This document shows positions 8,600-18,856 of a stretch of 64,000 nucleotides of DNA, piece after piece. The DNA is taken from contig NZ_JADBEM010000001.1 in the NCBI RefSeq assembly GCF_014873875.1, positions 9,672,001-9,736,000 of the forward strand, in the 5' to 3' direction. This DNA is from Actinopolymorpha pittospori (lineage in GTDB: Bacteria > Actinomycetota > Actinomycetes > Propionibacteriales > Actinopolymorphaceae). Position numbers and translations under genes: made by a program. Numbering within the stretch: position 1 is the stretch's first letter; each line of letters starts with the position of its first letter. The notes under the pieces were generated by a model. It worked only from the letters and a program-made list of their open reading frames with translations. It ran no database searches and was not told the DNA's origin.

Positions 8600-9373
8600 T
8601 CAGGAGACGGAGAAGCCGCCGTCGACGAAGATCGCCTGACCCGTGACGTACTCCGCGGCCGCGCTGGCCAGGAACACCGCGACGCCCATGAAGTCGGCGG
8701 GCTCCCCGTTTCGCCCGACCATGGTCCGGGCGGCAAGCGCTTCCTCGCGGTCCGGGTCGTCGAAGACCGCCTGCGTCAGTGGCGTCTTGACGAAGCCGGG
8801 CACGATCGCGTTGCAGCGAACGCCGGAACTGGACCACGCCTCGGCCTGGGACCGGGTCAACGCGAGGATGCCGGCCTTGGAGACGCCGTACGCCCCGCTG
8901 TTGCCGAAGGCGCGGACCGACTGCTGCGATCCGATGGTGATGATGCGGCCCCAGCCGCGAGCGGCCATCGAGGGGCCGAACCGCTGGCCGAGCAGGAACG
9001 CCGCGTCGAGGTTCAGCGCCAGCGTGCGGTCCCAGTCGGGCGTGGTGAGATCGCCCATCCGCGGGCGGAGGTTGATCCCGGCCGCGTGCACGAGGATGTC
9101 CGGCTCGCCGAAGACCGCGACCGCCTCCTCCGCCGTCCGGGCCACCTCGGCGCGGTCCGCGAGATCGGCCCGCACGAAGCCGGCCTGGCAACCCGCACGG
9201 CGGAGTTCGGCCACCGTCTCGATCAGCGGCGGTTCGCGCCGGGCCACCACCACGACGGCGGCGCCGGCCTGACCGAGCGCGGAGGCGATGCCCCGGCCGA
9301 TCCCCGAGCTCCCTCCGGTGACGAGGGCGACCCGCCCCCGGAGGGAGAACAACTCGTCGAGAAAGACAGTCAC
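8600..9373 (-). CDS. Short-chain dehydrogenase/reductase (SDR)
   Basis: 257 aa from the GTG at 9373 (VTVFLDELFSLRGRVALVTG). NAD(P) Rossmann motif TGGSSGIGRG at about residues 19-28, HAAG (NAG-like) mid-protein, active-site Ser in TIGSQQS and the YGVSK catalytic pair (Tyr-x-x-x-Lys). C-terminal GQAIFVDGGFSV is typical of classical SDRs such as gluconate or 3-oxoacyl reductases. It begins 11 nt after the permease gene, so the two are probably co-transcribed. Substrate not deducible. Confidence 0.85.
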   Translation of the reverse strand: MTVFLDELFSLRGRVALVTGGSSGIGRGIASALGQAGAAVVVVARREPPLIETVAELRRAGCQAGFVRADLADRAEVARTAEEAVAVFGEPDILVHAAGINLRPRMGDLTTPDWDRTLALNLDAAFLLGQRFGPSMAARGWGRIITIGSQQSVRAFGNSGAYGVSKAGILALTRSQAEAWSSSGVRCNAIVPGFVKTPLTQAVFDDPDREEALAARTMVGRNGEPADFMGVAVFLASAAAEYVTGQAIFVDGGFSVS

Positions 9374-9384
9374 CGGACCAGTGT

Positions 9385-10872
<1,488 letters not shown>

Positions 10873-11024
10873 CGAGGTATCCCTTCCGCTCGGCTGCCGG
10901 TCTCGCACGCCCTGTCGGACACCGCCGCCCCGGCAGTCAGGGCGGCAGCATGACAGAAGGCGACACACCGCGGCCCGCGGGCGTGCCGAGGCGGGACGAT
11001 GACCGCCCATCGCGAACACCGCGT

Positions 11025-11030
11025 TACCCT
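11025..11030 (+). promoter_or_regulatory. -10 box TACCCT, leaderless start
   Basis: TACCCT ends 7 nt before the GTG at 11038 and there is no Shine-Dalgarno sequence, as expected for a leaderless mRNA. Confidence 0.45.
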
Positions 11031-11037
11031 CGGGCGT

Positions 11038-11337
11038 GTGAGCCGGGACGAAAGCCCTCAGAAGCCGCTGGTGAGCCCCAGCGTCCGCGACCTCCAGCCC
11101 CTCGACGTCGACGGCATCCGGACCCTGACCATCGGCGTCATCGTCTGGGCGGTCGCTTTCGTCGTCCTGTTGCCGTTCTCCTCCCGTCTACGGGAGATCG
11201 GCATGGACTGGTGGCTGTGGACGTGTGTGACCGGAATCGGCCTGGGCCTGGTCGGACTGGCCTACTGCGTCTGGCGGCGCGGCCGCCTGTCGCGTGGGGT
11301 TCCGGATCAGCGGACGTCGGGCTCGGCGTCGTCGTAG
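11038..11337 (+). CDS. DUF2530 membrane protein
   Basis: 99 aa with two transmembrane helices (TIGVIVWAVAFVVLLPF and WWLWTCVTGIGLGLVGLAYCVW) after the conserved LQPLDVDGIRTL segment of DUF2530. Function is unknown. It is a small actinobacterial membrane protein usually found next to DUF3027, as here. The last 31 nt overlap the end of the convergent DUF3027 gene. Confidence 0.8.
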   Translation: MSRDESPQKPLVSPSVRDLQPLDVDGIRTLTIGVIVWAVAFVVLLPFSSRLREIGMDWWLWTCVTGIGLGLVGLAYCVWRRGRLSRGVPDQRTSGSASS

Positions 11338-12098
11338 CCCAGCGTGTCGAGCACATGCTGGGCCGGCTCGGCGCTCTCCTGCGCCGCGGCGGGCGCCTGG
11401 ATCTCGGAGTGGGCACCGCAGCCGTGGGCGAAGGCCACCACCTGGCCGTCGCTCGGGGAGTACTCGTTGCTGCAGACCCCGAACACCGTGCCGAGCGGCC
11501 CGGCGAGCGACACGAAGAACCCGCACGTCGCGCAGGGATGCGGAGCGGCCTGGGCGATGGGGTCGTCGGGCCCGTGCGTTCCGGTGTACCACCGCTCGGC
11601 GGCCTCGTCACGACCCTCCACCGACAGCACCCGGACGCGGCCCAGACCGACCTCCTGGTTGAGAACCCGGAGCGAGTCGGAGGCGTCGGTGTCGTCAGGC
11701 CCGAGATAGCCGGGTACGAGACGCGGGTCGTCGGGCGCGGCCGGCAGCAGGTCACCCGGACCAAGGTCACCGGCCTGGACGCGCTCCGACCACGGCAGCC
11801 ACCTGGGGGCGAGGATCGCCTCGGTGCCCGGAAGCATCGCGACCTCGTCGATGGTGACGGCCTTCGTCCGCGGCGCCCGCGCGACCGAGACCGCCCAGCG
11901 CCAACCGACATAACCACCATGGTTGGTGGCGAAGTAGTGGGTGACACTGCGCTCGCCCTCGGGTTCGCAGCCGAGGTAGGCGCCGACACCTCCGCGACCG
12001 GCGACCTCTTCGGCGGCTTCCCGCGCCAACTCCACGGCACCGGCGCAGACAGCGTCGATCCGCACGGTCCTGGTCGGTCGCCGGGTGATGGTGCTCAC
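11307..12098 (-). CDS. DUF3027 family protein
   Basis: 263 aa from the GTG at 12098. Family signature segments: VGAYLGCEPEGERSVTHYFATNHGGYVGWRWAVSVARA (here seen as two blocks), a CATCGFFVSLAGPLGTVFGVC segment with a Cys cluster, and FAHGCGAHSE. The spaced Cys and His suggest a metal site (inference). An AAGAAT box 7 nt before the GTG suggests leaderless transcription. Function is unknown. Convergent with and overlapping DUF2530. Confidence 0.8.
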   Translation of the reverse strand: MSTITRRPTRTVRIDAVCAGAVELAREAAEEVAGRGGVGAYLGCEPEGERSVTHYFATNHGGYVGWRWAVSVARAPRTKAVTIDEVAMLPGTEAILAPRWLPWSERVQAGDLGPGDLLPAAPDDPRLVPGYLGPDDTDASDSLRVLNQEVGLGRVRVLSVEGRDEAAERWYTGTHGPDDPIAQAAPHPCATCGFFVSLAGPLGTVFGVCSNEYSPSDGQVVAFAHGCGAHSEIQAPAAAQESAEPAQHVLDTLGYDDAEPDVR

Positions 12099-12235
12099 AG
12101 GTGCGATTCTTGCACGCGGCCCCACCGCCCCGACCGGGTGTCGCGCGCCCCGAGGCGACCACTGTGGCCAGGGTCGGGCGAACCTGCTCGGGGTAGGACG
12201 AGACGCGGGCCGTCAGCCGGGGGGAGGATGAACCG

Positions 12236-14188
12236 ATGGAGCCACGCGATCGCGCGCCCGACCCGGGTGCCACCGGCGACCGGCCAAGCCGGGCCGACGC
12301 CGGAGGCCGCCCACTCGGCCCGCCAGGACGCCGCGCGGCGCGACGCTGGGGCAACGGGGAGCCAACGGGTGAGCCCGAGGGCGGGCCCGGGAGCGAAGAC
12401 AGGAACCAGCCGCGCACCCGGCCGCTCGAGGAGTCTGGTGACCAGCCCGCCGAGGCGGCCGAACACCGCGGTCGTACGACACGCGTCCAGGCCGACTCTC
12501 GTGGCGGTGAGGCACCACGCCACTACGCTGCGCGCGGTCCGCTGTCGCCCGACGCCAGGAATGCCGAGAATGCCGAGCCCCCGTCCGGTGGCACGTCCCG
12601 CCTGACCACCCCACCCCCGGCGCCGGGTGGTGCGCCGGGTGGAGGTTCCGGCGGGAACGGCGAGGCTCCGCCCGGCGGTACGGCCGGTGGCCCGACCTAC
12701 GACGCCGGCTCCCACGGCAGTGGTGACTCCACCAACGGAGCCTCCCAGGCCGAGGGCACCAACGCCGAGGGCACCAACGCCGAGGGCACCGGGGACGGCG
12801 CGACGCAGGAAGGGGCTCCGCCGGCCACGCCGGGGCGGTTCACCCGGGCCGTCCGAGCGGTCCAGTCAGGCGGCACCGCCACCGCGCGCGCGTCGGCACA
12901 CGCGGGCGGCGCCGTCGTCCGCCGGGTCCGGCGGGTCACCCACGCCCAGGGCATGGGCGAGTCGGGCCTCGCCAAGCTCATCGAGCTCAACGTCTTCCAC
13001 TCCGCCGGTGACGCGGCGATGGCCCTGGGGCTCGCCGGCACGCTCTTCTTCGCCGTGCCCTCCGGCGAGGCCCGCGGCCGGGTGGCGCTCTACCTGCTGA
13101 TCACGATGGCGCCGTTCGCGGTGGTCGCCCCGCTGATCGGGCCGTTCCTGGACCGGTTCCGTCGGGGCCGCCGCTGGGCGATCGGCTCCACCATGGCGCT
13201 CCGCGCGTTCTTCTGCTGGGTGATGGCGGGGGCGGTCGCGACCGGCGCGCTGTGGCTCTATCCCCTCGTGTTCGGCTGCCTGATCGCCTCGAAGGCCCAC
13301 AACGTGACCCGCGCCGCGGCCGTACCCCGGCTGCTCCCGAACGGCGTCGCTCTCGTCACGGCCAACTCCCGGATCTCCCTCGCCGGCAGCATCGGCGCCG
13401 GGATCGCCGGCGCGATCGCGGGTGGCCTCGCCTACTTCGGGCCCGGATGGGCACTGCGGTTCGCGTTCGTGATCTTCACGATCGGCACGGTCCTCGCGAT
13501 CCTGCTGCCGGCGCGGGTCGACTCCTCCGAGGGCGAGGAGGACGTCAAGATCTCCGACATCGGGCGGACGCTGCGCGGCGTCTCGTCCTCGATCGTGCTG
13601 GCGCTGCGGGCGAACGCCGCGTTCCGGGTCCTGTCGGGGTTCCTGCTGATGTTCATGGCGTTCCTGCTGCGCGAGGTGCCGTTACCGGGGTACTCCGCGA
13701 CCGTGCAGGTGGGTGCCGTCGTGGCGGCCGCCGGTGCCGGCAACGTCGCCGGCACCGCGCTCGGAGCGCTCGCCCGGGCCCGCCGGCCCGACCTGGTCGT
13801 CCAACTCCTCCTCGGCGTCACCGCGGTGGTCGCCGCCCTGTCCGCGATCTTCTACGGACTGCTCACGGTCGCGCTGCTCGCGTTCGCCGCCGGTTTCGCC
13901 CAACAGCTCGGCAAGCTGTCCCTGGACGCGCTGATCCAGCACGAGGTGCCCGAGCAGGTGCGCACCAGCGTGTTCGCCCGCTCGGAGACCCTGCTGCAGC
14001 TGTCGTGGGTGATCGGCGGCGGCATCGGCATCGTGCTCCCGCTGATCCCCCAGCTCGGGCTGGGCCTGTGCGCGGCCGGGATGGTCGCCGGCCTGGCGGT
14101 CGTGCTGCGAACGTCGTCGCGAGCCAAGGCGGCGGAGTCGGCCGGGTCATCGCCGCCTTCGGCCTCACCAGGACCACAGGAGTCCTGA
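12236..14188 (+). CDS. MFS-type transporter with 230-residue disordered N-terminus
   Basis: 650 aa; ATG at 12236 follows a strong GGGGGAGG. Residues 1-235 are Gly/Pro/Arg/Glu-rich, with an AEGTNAEGTNAEGT repeat. Residues about 240-630 are a 12-helix permease of the MFS_1 type (LYLLITMAPFAVVAPLIGPFLDRFRRGRRWAIG). The core is full length, so the N-terminal part is an added cytoplasmic domain. Relatives lie beside DUF3027 and cold-shock-domain genes in actinomycetes. Substrate unknown. Confidence 0.82.
   Translation: MEPRDRAPDPGATGDRPSRADAGGRPLGPPGRRAARRWGNGEPTGEPEGGPGSEDRNQPRTRPLEESGDQPAEAAEHRGRTTRVQADSRGGEAPRHYAARGPLSPDARNAENAEPPSGGTSRLTTPPPAPGGAPGGGSGGNGEAPPGGTAGGPTYDAGSHGSGDSTNGASQAEGTNAEGTNAEGTGDGATQEGAPPATPGRFTRAVRAVQSGGTATARASAHAGGAVVRRVRRVTHAQGMGESGLAKLIELNVFHSAGDAAMALGLAGTLFFAVPSGEARGRVALYLLITMAPFAVVAPLIGPFLDRFRRGRRWAIGSTMALRAFFCWVMAGAVATGALWLYPLVFGCLIASKAHNVTRAAAVPRLLPNGVALVTANSRISLAGSIGAGIAGAIAGGLAYFGPGWALRFAFVIFTIGTVLAILLPARVDSSEGEEDVKISDIGRTLRGVSSSIVLALRANAAFRVLSGFLLMFMAFLLREVPLPGYSATVQVGAVVAAAGAGNVAGTALGALARARRPDLVVQLLLGVTAVVAALSAIFYGLLTVALLAFAAGFAQQLGKLSLDALIQHEVPEQVRTSVFARSETLLQLSWVIGGGIGIVLPLIPQLGLGLCAAGMVAGLAVVLRTSSRAKAAESAGSSPPSASPGPQES
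12752..12790. repeat. 15-nt tandem repeat in MFS N-terminus
   Basis: Two full and one partial copy of gagggcaccaacgcc encode the Glu-Gly-Thr-Asn-Ala repeat. In-frame length variation is likely between strains. Confidence 0.75.
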
Positions 14189-14209
14189 CGTCGATCGGGC
14201 CGGAGCCGG

Positions 14210-14593
14210 TCAGAGCTCCAGCTCGTCGGCGAGGCCTCGCAGCACGGTCGACACCTTCTTGGCGGTGCGCGGGTCCGGGTGCCGGTCGCGGCGGTAGGTC
14301 GTCTCCAGCCCGTCGAGCAGCCGGATCAGGTCCTCGACGATCAGGATCATCTGGTCCGGCGACTTGCGCATGGCCTTGGAGACGCTCGGCGGCGGCTCGA
14401 GCAGGCGCACCGACAGGGCCTGGTCGCCCTTGCGACCGGCCACGATGCCGAACTCCACCCGCTGTCCGGCCTTGAGGGCGGTCACGCCTGCGGGCAGCGC
14501 CGCCGCCCGGACGTAGACATCGCCTCCGTCATCCTTGGTGAGGAAGCCGAAGCCCTTGTCCGCGTCGTACCACTTCACCTTGCCAGCCGGCAC
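14210..14593 (-). CDS. Cold-shock-domain protein with C-terminal helical extension
   Basis: 127 aa. Residues 1-65 are a cold-shock OB-fold (KVKWYDADKGFGFLTKDDGGDVYVRAAAL), with RNP1 KGFGFL intact and RNP2 altered (DVYVRA instead of VFVH). Residues 66-127 form a helical domain (PDQMILIVEDLIRLLDGLETTYRRDRHPDPRTA) seen in the actinobacterial two-domain type. Likely an RNA/ssDNA binder. GTG start at 14593 with GTGAGG upstream. Tail to tail with the MFS gene. Confidence 0.85.
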   Translation of the reverse strand: MPAGKVKWYDADKGFGFLTKDDGGDVYVRAAALPAGVTALKAGQRVEFGIVAGRKGDQALSVRLLEPPPSVSKAMRKSPDQMILIVEDLIRLLDGLETTYRRDRHPDPRTAKKVSTVLRGLADELEL

Positions 14594-14664
14594 ATCGACC
14601 TCACTCGAGAGAACCCGTGCGGGGGTTTTCCGGATCGCGGGGACAGCCCGCGCCTGTCATGACA

Positions 14665-14688
14665 CGGCCCCCGATCAAGCGGGGGCCG
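14665..14688 (-). terminator. Terminator hairpin after the HAD-LarE gene
   Basis: CGGCCCCCG and CGGGGGCCG form a perfect 9-bp stem with a 6-nt loop, about 90 nt past the stop of the HAD-LarE gene and before the cold-shock gene. Confidence 0.7.
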
Positions 14689-14774
14689 CTCCAAGGGTAG
14701 ACGCCGGGAGACTCGGGCTCTACCACTTAGATCGGCGGGCACCGGCCGTGGCCGGCACCCTCGAAAGCATCAGC

Positions 14775-16217
14775 TCAACGGTAACGCTGCGGGTTGGGCA
14801 GAAGCTCGTTCATCGAGCCGGAGCGGAAGCCCTTCGGGTCGACCTCCACCACGTCGAACCCGGCCGCGAGCACCGCCTCGTTCGCGTCCTCCAGCGCGGT
14901 CACGAGCTCCACCAGCTCCGCGTCGACCTCGACCCGGGCGGCGTCGCCCACGTCGCGTACCCGAAGGTTGCGGACCGGGACGCCCGCCTCGGCCAGGACG
15001 GCACGCAGAGCGACCTCGGCCTGTTCGACCCGGGCCAGCCGCGCCGGGGTGATCGTCAGGCCGTAGGCGATCCGACTCGACAGACAGGCCGCGGCCGGCT
15101 TGTCCCAGGTCGGCAGGCCCCAGCGCAGCGAAGCCTCCCGGACCTGTTCCTTGGTGAACCCGGCGTCCTTGAGCGGGGTCACCGCGCCCCGCTCGGCGGC
15201 GGCGCGGATGCCCGGGCGGAAGCCGGCGCGACCGTCGTCGGCGTTGGTGCCGGTGGCGATGTGGGTGATGCCGAGCTCCTCGGCCAGCGGGGCGAGCACC
15301 TCGACGAGCTCGGCCTTGCAGAAGTAGCAGCGGTCGCCGGCGTTGGCGCGGTAACCCTCGCGGGACATCTCGTCGGTGCGCGGCGTGTGGTGGACGACGC
15401 CGAGCGAGGCGGCGAACTCCCGCGCCGGCTCCAGCTCCGCGTCGGGCAGGGACGCCGAGACGGCGGTCGCCGCGGCGACCTTGTCCGGTCCGAGCGCGCG
15501 GACCGCGGCCGCGAGCAGGAACGCCGAGTCGGCACCACCGGAGAACGCGACCAGAACCGAGCCCAGACCGGCCAGCTCCGACTCCAGGGCGGCCAGCCGC
15601 CGCTCGAGCATGTGGTCGTCGAGCCAGAAGGAGAAGTCGGCGAGGTCGGCGAGGACGACGTCCGCTCCGGCCTCCCGCAGCTCCTGCGTCGACAGGCCAC
15701 CGGTGGGTACGCCGAGAGCGAGCGCACCGGCCGCCCGTGCTCCCCGGATGTCGCCGAGGTGGTCGCCGACGAAGATCGTCGCGCCGTGTTCGCGCAGCAC
15801 CTCGCCCTTCTGCTCCGCCCAGACGTCACCGACGACCTCGTCGACGTCGAGCCCGAGGTGGTCGACGTGCAGCTTGGCGTGCGGGGTGTTCTTCGCGGTG
15901 ATGACGAGGACCCGGCCGCCGTGCTTGCGTACGGCGGCGATCGCCTCGGCCGCGCCTCCCATCAGCGCGGACGTCGTGATCGCGGTGTCGGGATACAGGC
16001 CGCGGTAGAGCGCGACGGCTTCGGCCACCCGTTCGGGCGGGAACCACGCCGCCGCCTCCTGTGCCAGCGGTGGTCCGAGACGGCTCACCGCGAGGGCGCT
16101 GTCGACGAAGACGCCCGACCGCGAGGACACGGCGTCCCACACCGCGGCGATGCCGGGGCGTGAGTCGATGAGGGTCATATCCAGGTCGAAACCGACGACC
16201 AACCTATCTGGGGCCAC
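14775..16217 (-). CDS. larE: Fusion of HAD phosphatase and LarE-type ATP-dependent sulfur transferase
   Basis: 480 aa. Residues 1-200 form a HAD hydrolase of the phosphoglycolate-phosphatase type: nucleophile motif FDLDMTLID (10-18), VITAKN (105-110) with the motif II Thr, and a late acidic motif VGDHLGD (150-156). Residues 205-480 are LarE: PP-loop SGGADS (226-231), CYFC (297-300) and ACLSSR (Cys378). LarE supplies sulfur to the nickel-pincer nucleotide cofactor. Single-Cys LarE sacrifices its own Cys, whereas proteins with a CxxC plus a third Cys, as here, are reported to bind a 4Fe-4S cluster. No larB or larC lies in the window. The fusion is continuous with no stop or frameshift. Confidence 0.85.
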   Translation of the reverse strand: MAPDRLVVGFDLDMTLIDSRPGIAAVWDAVSSRSGVFVDSALAVSRLGPPLAQEAAAWFPPERVAEAVALYRGLYPDTAITTSALMGGAAEAIAAVRKHGGRVLVITAKNTPHAKLHVDHLGLDVDEVVGDVWAEQKGEVLREHGATIFVGDHLGDIRGARAAGALALGVPTGGLSTQELREAGADVVLADLADFSFWLDDHMLERRLAALESELAGLGSVLVAFSGGADSAFLLAAAVRALGPDKVAAATAVSASLPDAELEPAREFAASLGVVHHTPRTDEMSREGYRANAGDRCYFCKAELVEVLAPLAEELGITHIATGTNADDGRAGFRPGIRAAAERGAVTPLKDAGFTKEQVREASLRWGLPTWDKPAAACLSSRIAYGLTITPARLARVEQAEVALRAVLAEAGVPVRNLRVRDVGDAARVEVDAELVELVTALEDANEAVLAAGFDVVEVDPKGFRSGSMNELLPNPQRYR

Positions 16218-16223
16218 CCCTTG

Positions 16224-16229
16224 ACCTTA
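16224..16229 (-). promoter_or_regulatory. -10 box TAAGGT, leaderless start
   Basis: On the minus strand TAAGGT ends 6 nt before the GTG (16217) of the HAD-LarE gene. Confidence 0.4.
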
Positions 16230-16329
16230 CGGGCTTGCCCAACGCGACCGACCTCTTACCCGTCGTGCGTCCAAAAGCGGACGAGGCCCGCCGCTTGTCG
16301 AGACCGTCCCGGTGACGCGTCGAGCCGAC

Positions 16330-17826
16330 CTACAGGACCGCGGTCAGCGCATCGAGGGCGGCGTGTTGCCGGGCGGCGTCGGCGCCGTCGTAGGGCCCCG
16401 CCCAGTGCAGGCCGTACTGGTCGAGCGGGTTGCGGTCGCGGGAGTACACCGAGTCCGCCTGGGTCCGCAGGTAGTCGTGGTAGGGCCGCCCGCCCACGGC
16501 CCGGTCCAGCTCGGCGAGGTTGCGGACGAAGACCCCCTTGAACGACGGACCGTCCGCGCCGCAGTCGCCGGTACCGCCCTCGCACGGCTCCCGGAGCACC
16601 CCGCCCGGGTTGAGCAGCGGGTCGGTGGTGGCCGCGTCGGCGATCTGCCGGGCCCGGGTGAGCAGGCCCGTGTCACCGGTCGCGCGCTGGAGTTCGACCA
16701 GGCCTCCGAGGATCACTCCCTGGTTGTAGGTCCAGGTGGTCTGCTGGTTGTTGCGGCAGGTGTCGAAGTCGAGCCCGTCGTTGACGAGGTGCTGCGCGTT
16801 GATCAGCCCGCTCCCGTCGAACCACTGCCAGGTGTCGCGGGCCCGGGTGAGGTGCGTGGTGTCGCCGGCGATGCGGTTGTGCAGGGAGGCGGCGAGCTTG
16901 ACGAACAGCTCGTTGGTGATGGCGTTCTTGTAGCGCTTGTCGGTCTTCCACCACAGTCCACCGCCGCAGTGGTCGTCCTCGTAGGACCACATGTAGTCGG
17001 CCGCGTGCCGCGCCATGTCAAGGTAGCGTTGCTCGCCGGTCAGGTCGTATGCCCGTATCCACGCGAGTCCCCACCAGCCGGTGTCGTCGAGGAACTCGTT
17101 GGTGAAGCCGCCCGCGGCATCCTTCTCGAAGGTCAGCCCGACGGCGTAGCGGTAGGTCGTCGAACCCGTGTGCCGACTGTAGTCGAGGATCGCCGTGAGC
17201 GCATTCGCCGAGTTCCACCAGCCGGTCGTGCGCCACAGGCCGGTGTCCTGGTCGTAGAACTGCATGAGGGCCGTCGCCGCCGCGTCGGTCGGGGTGGCGG
17301 CAGCGACCGTCGAACGCACCCACGGCGTGCACGCGATCTCTGGCCTGTCCCCCGCCCGTCCGCAGGCACGGATCGCGCCGATCCGCCGTGCCGCGGGCAC
17401 GTCGACGTCGACCAGCATGGTCCGGGTGCCGGCGGCGCCCTCGGGGATCTTCGTCAAGCCGAGCTTGCCACCGTCGGGCTCCCAGGTGAGGCCGCCGTCG
17501 AAGGAGCGGTCGAGCCACACCTCGTCACCGGGATCCCCCTCGTCGATGCTCGCCCACGCGACGTTGTCGGCGTCTGACAGGTGCACCTTGACAGTCCGGC
17601 CCCAGACCGTGGCCCTGCCGGCCTCCCGGTCCTCCTGGGCGAGCGCGGGATCGCGACCGTCGGACGAAATGGTGCACACCTCCGCATTGGATCGGATCGG
17701 ACCCGGCGAGGGCGCGGAGCTCCGGCGGCTCCGCGGGCACCCACGACCCGTCCGCGGACGCCGTTGTCGCGGACGAGTCGAGCATGAGTATCCCCACGAC
17801 GGCCCGGGCCCGAGCGGAACTTCCAC
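16330..17826 (-). CDS. Glycoside hydrolase family 76 (alpha-1,6-mannanase type), 5' end out of frame
   Basis: The conserved part starts near 17690 (AEVCTISSDGRDPALAQEDR) with a beta-rich N-terminal domain (DEVWLDRSFDGGLTWEP). The (alpha/alpha)6 GH76 domain follows: GWWNSANALTAILDY, the catalytic Asp pair in NEFLDDTGWWGLAW, and FKGVFVRNLAEL. GH76 enzymes cleave alpha-1,6-mannan, often from fungal walls, and are secreted. The in-frame start at 17826 (GTG) gives no signal peptide; hydrophobic export-like residues (VVGILMLDSSATTASADG, about 17750-17805) lie in another frame. I infer a frameshift in the first 120 nt, by mutation or assembly error. Confidence 0.75.
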   Translation of the reverse strand: MEVPLGPGPSWGYSCSTRPRQRRPRTGRGCPRSRRSSAPSPGPIRSNAEVCTISSDGRDPALAQEDREAGRATVWGRTVKVHLSDADNVAWASIDEGDPGDEVWLDRSFDGGLTWEPDGGKLGLTKIPEGAAGTRTMLVDVDVPAARRIGAIRACGRAGDRPEIACTPWVRSTVAAATPTDAAATALMQFYDQDTGLWRTTGWWNSANALTAILDYSRHTGSTTYRYAVGLTFEKDAAGGFTNEFLDDTGWWGLAWIRAYDLTGEQRYLDMARHAADYMWSYEDDHCGGGLWWKTDKRYKNAITNELFVKLAASLHNRIAGDTTHLTRARDTWQWFDGSGLINAQHLVNDGLDFDTCRNNQQTTWTYNQGVILGGLVELQRATGDTGLLTRARQIADAATTDPLLNPGGVLREPCEGGTGDCGADGPSFKGVFVRNLAELDRAVGGRPYHDYLRTQADSVYSRDRNPLDQYGLHWAGPYDGADAARQHAALDALTAVL

Positions 17827-17941
17827 ATTCTCATGGCCGGGCTGCGGGGCCGCCGACGAGGGAGGGTTCCGAATCGTCCGATTCGCCGCCGAGGTGACGG
17901 ATCGCGGCGTGCGGGCTCGCTGGGACGTTCGGGAAGCTTGG

Positions 17942-18748
17942 TCAGCGGCTCGCGGGCCGAGCGGTCAGGACCAGGCCCCTGCCGTCCGGGCCGTCCAGCC
18001 GGAGCCGGTCCGCCTCCACCGTCGCGGTGACCCGGCCGCTTCGCAGGACCGCGAAGACCGCGTCCTCGGTGCGGCCTGCGTCACCCTCGCATCCCCTCTG
18101 CGTGGCCATGATCGGTCCGAACTCGATCTGGTCCCCGGTGGGGGTCGCCGGGCCGCTGAACCTGTTGCAGCCGGAGAAGCCTCGTACCTGTCCGGAGGTG
18201 AAGACGACCTGAACGCGGGCGAAGTGCGGACCGGTCGAGGCGACGTCCCCCTCCACCAGGGTGGGTTGCCACCGCGTCCCTTCCAGGCGCCGGTCCGGAT
18301 CAGCGACCTCCCGGTCGAGCAGCACGACGCGCGCCTTCTCACCCGACAGGATCAGCTGGTCGTCCGCGACCCGCCACGACGGTCCCGCCTCGATGAGGTC
18401 GGCCAGCCAGCGGTCCTGCGCGTGCCGCTTCGGGTCGCAACCGAGGTCCGTCACCGCCAGCTGACCGGCGTCGATCCGGCCATCGTCGAGGGAGGCCGGC
18501 CCCTGCATCAGGGAGCAGCCGGCGGAGAGGAGGAGCCGACCGTCGGAGGCGAACTCCAGCCGGATGCGCGTACCCGGCACGAGCGGTCGCGGCCGCTCGT
18601 CCTCCGTCACCTCCGTGGACAGGTAGGTCCGGCCGCGCGGCTCGCCGCCGGCCGCGCCGACGGTGGTGCCGGACCGGTCACCGCAGCCGGGCAGGGTGAG
18701 GGCAAAGAGCGCCAGGGTGAGCGTCGCGGCGAAGCGTCCGGGTCCCAT
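17942..18748 (-). CDS. Secreted lipoprotein with META (HslJ-like) domains
   Basis: 268 aa starting MGPGRFAATLTLALFALTLPGC: a lipoprotein signal with lipobox LPGC, so the mature protein is anchored at Cys22. Two META-type repeats follow. The second is clearest, from residue 155: GTRWQPTLVEG, GFSGCNRFSG and GPIMATQRGCEG, with the family's Cys pairs; the first has SAGCSLMQGP and LAVTDLGCDPKR. HslJ-like proteins are linked to stress or resistance at the envelope; no enzymatic role is known. Confidence 0.8.
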   Translation of the reverse strand: MGPGRFAATLTLALFALTLPGCGDRSGTTVGAAGGEPRGRTYLSTEVTEDERPRPLVPGTRIRLEFASDGRLLLSAGCSLMQGPASLDDGRIDAGQLAVTDLGCDPKRHAQDRWLADLIEAGPSWRVADDQLILSGEKARVVLLDREVADPDRRLEGTRWQPTLVEGDVASTGPHFARVQVVFTSGQVRGFSGCNRFSGPATPTGDQIEFGPIMATQRGCEGDAGRTEDAVFAVLRSGRVTATVEADRLRLDGPDGRGLVLTARPASR

Positions 18749-18856
18749 GTCGAAAGGACGGCTCCGACCCTCCCTCGGTTGTCCGCGCCCTCACTCCGGT
18801 CGTCGGCGGTCGGCCGCAGGCGACAACGCCGAGACAACCCGCACACCGTGCGTCGG

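Noticed and set aside
10873..11019. N-terminal extension of the purine permease
   Set aside because: Cys/Arg-rich, no ribosome site; ATG at 10872 has GGAAGGG and matches the family N-terminus.
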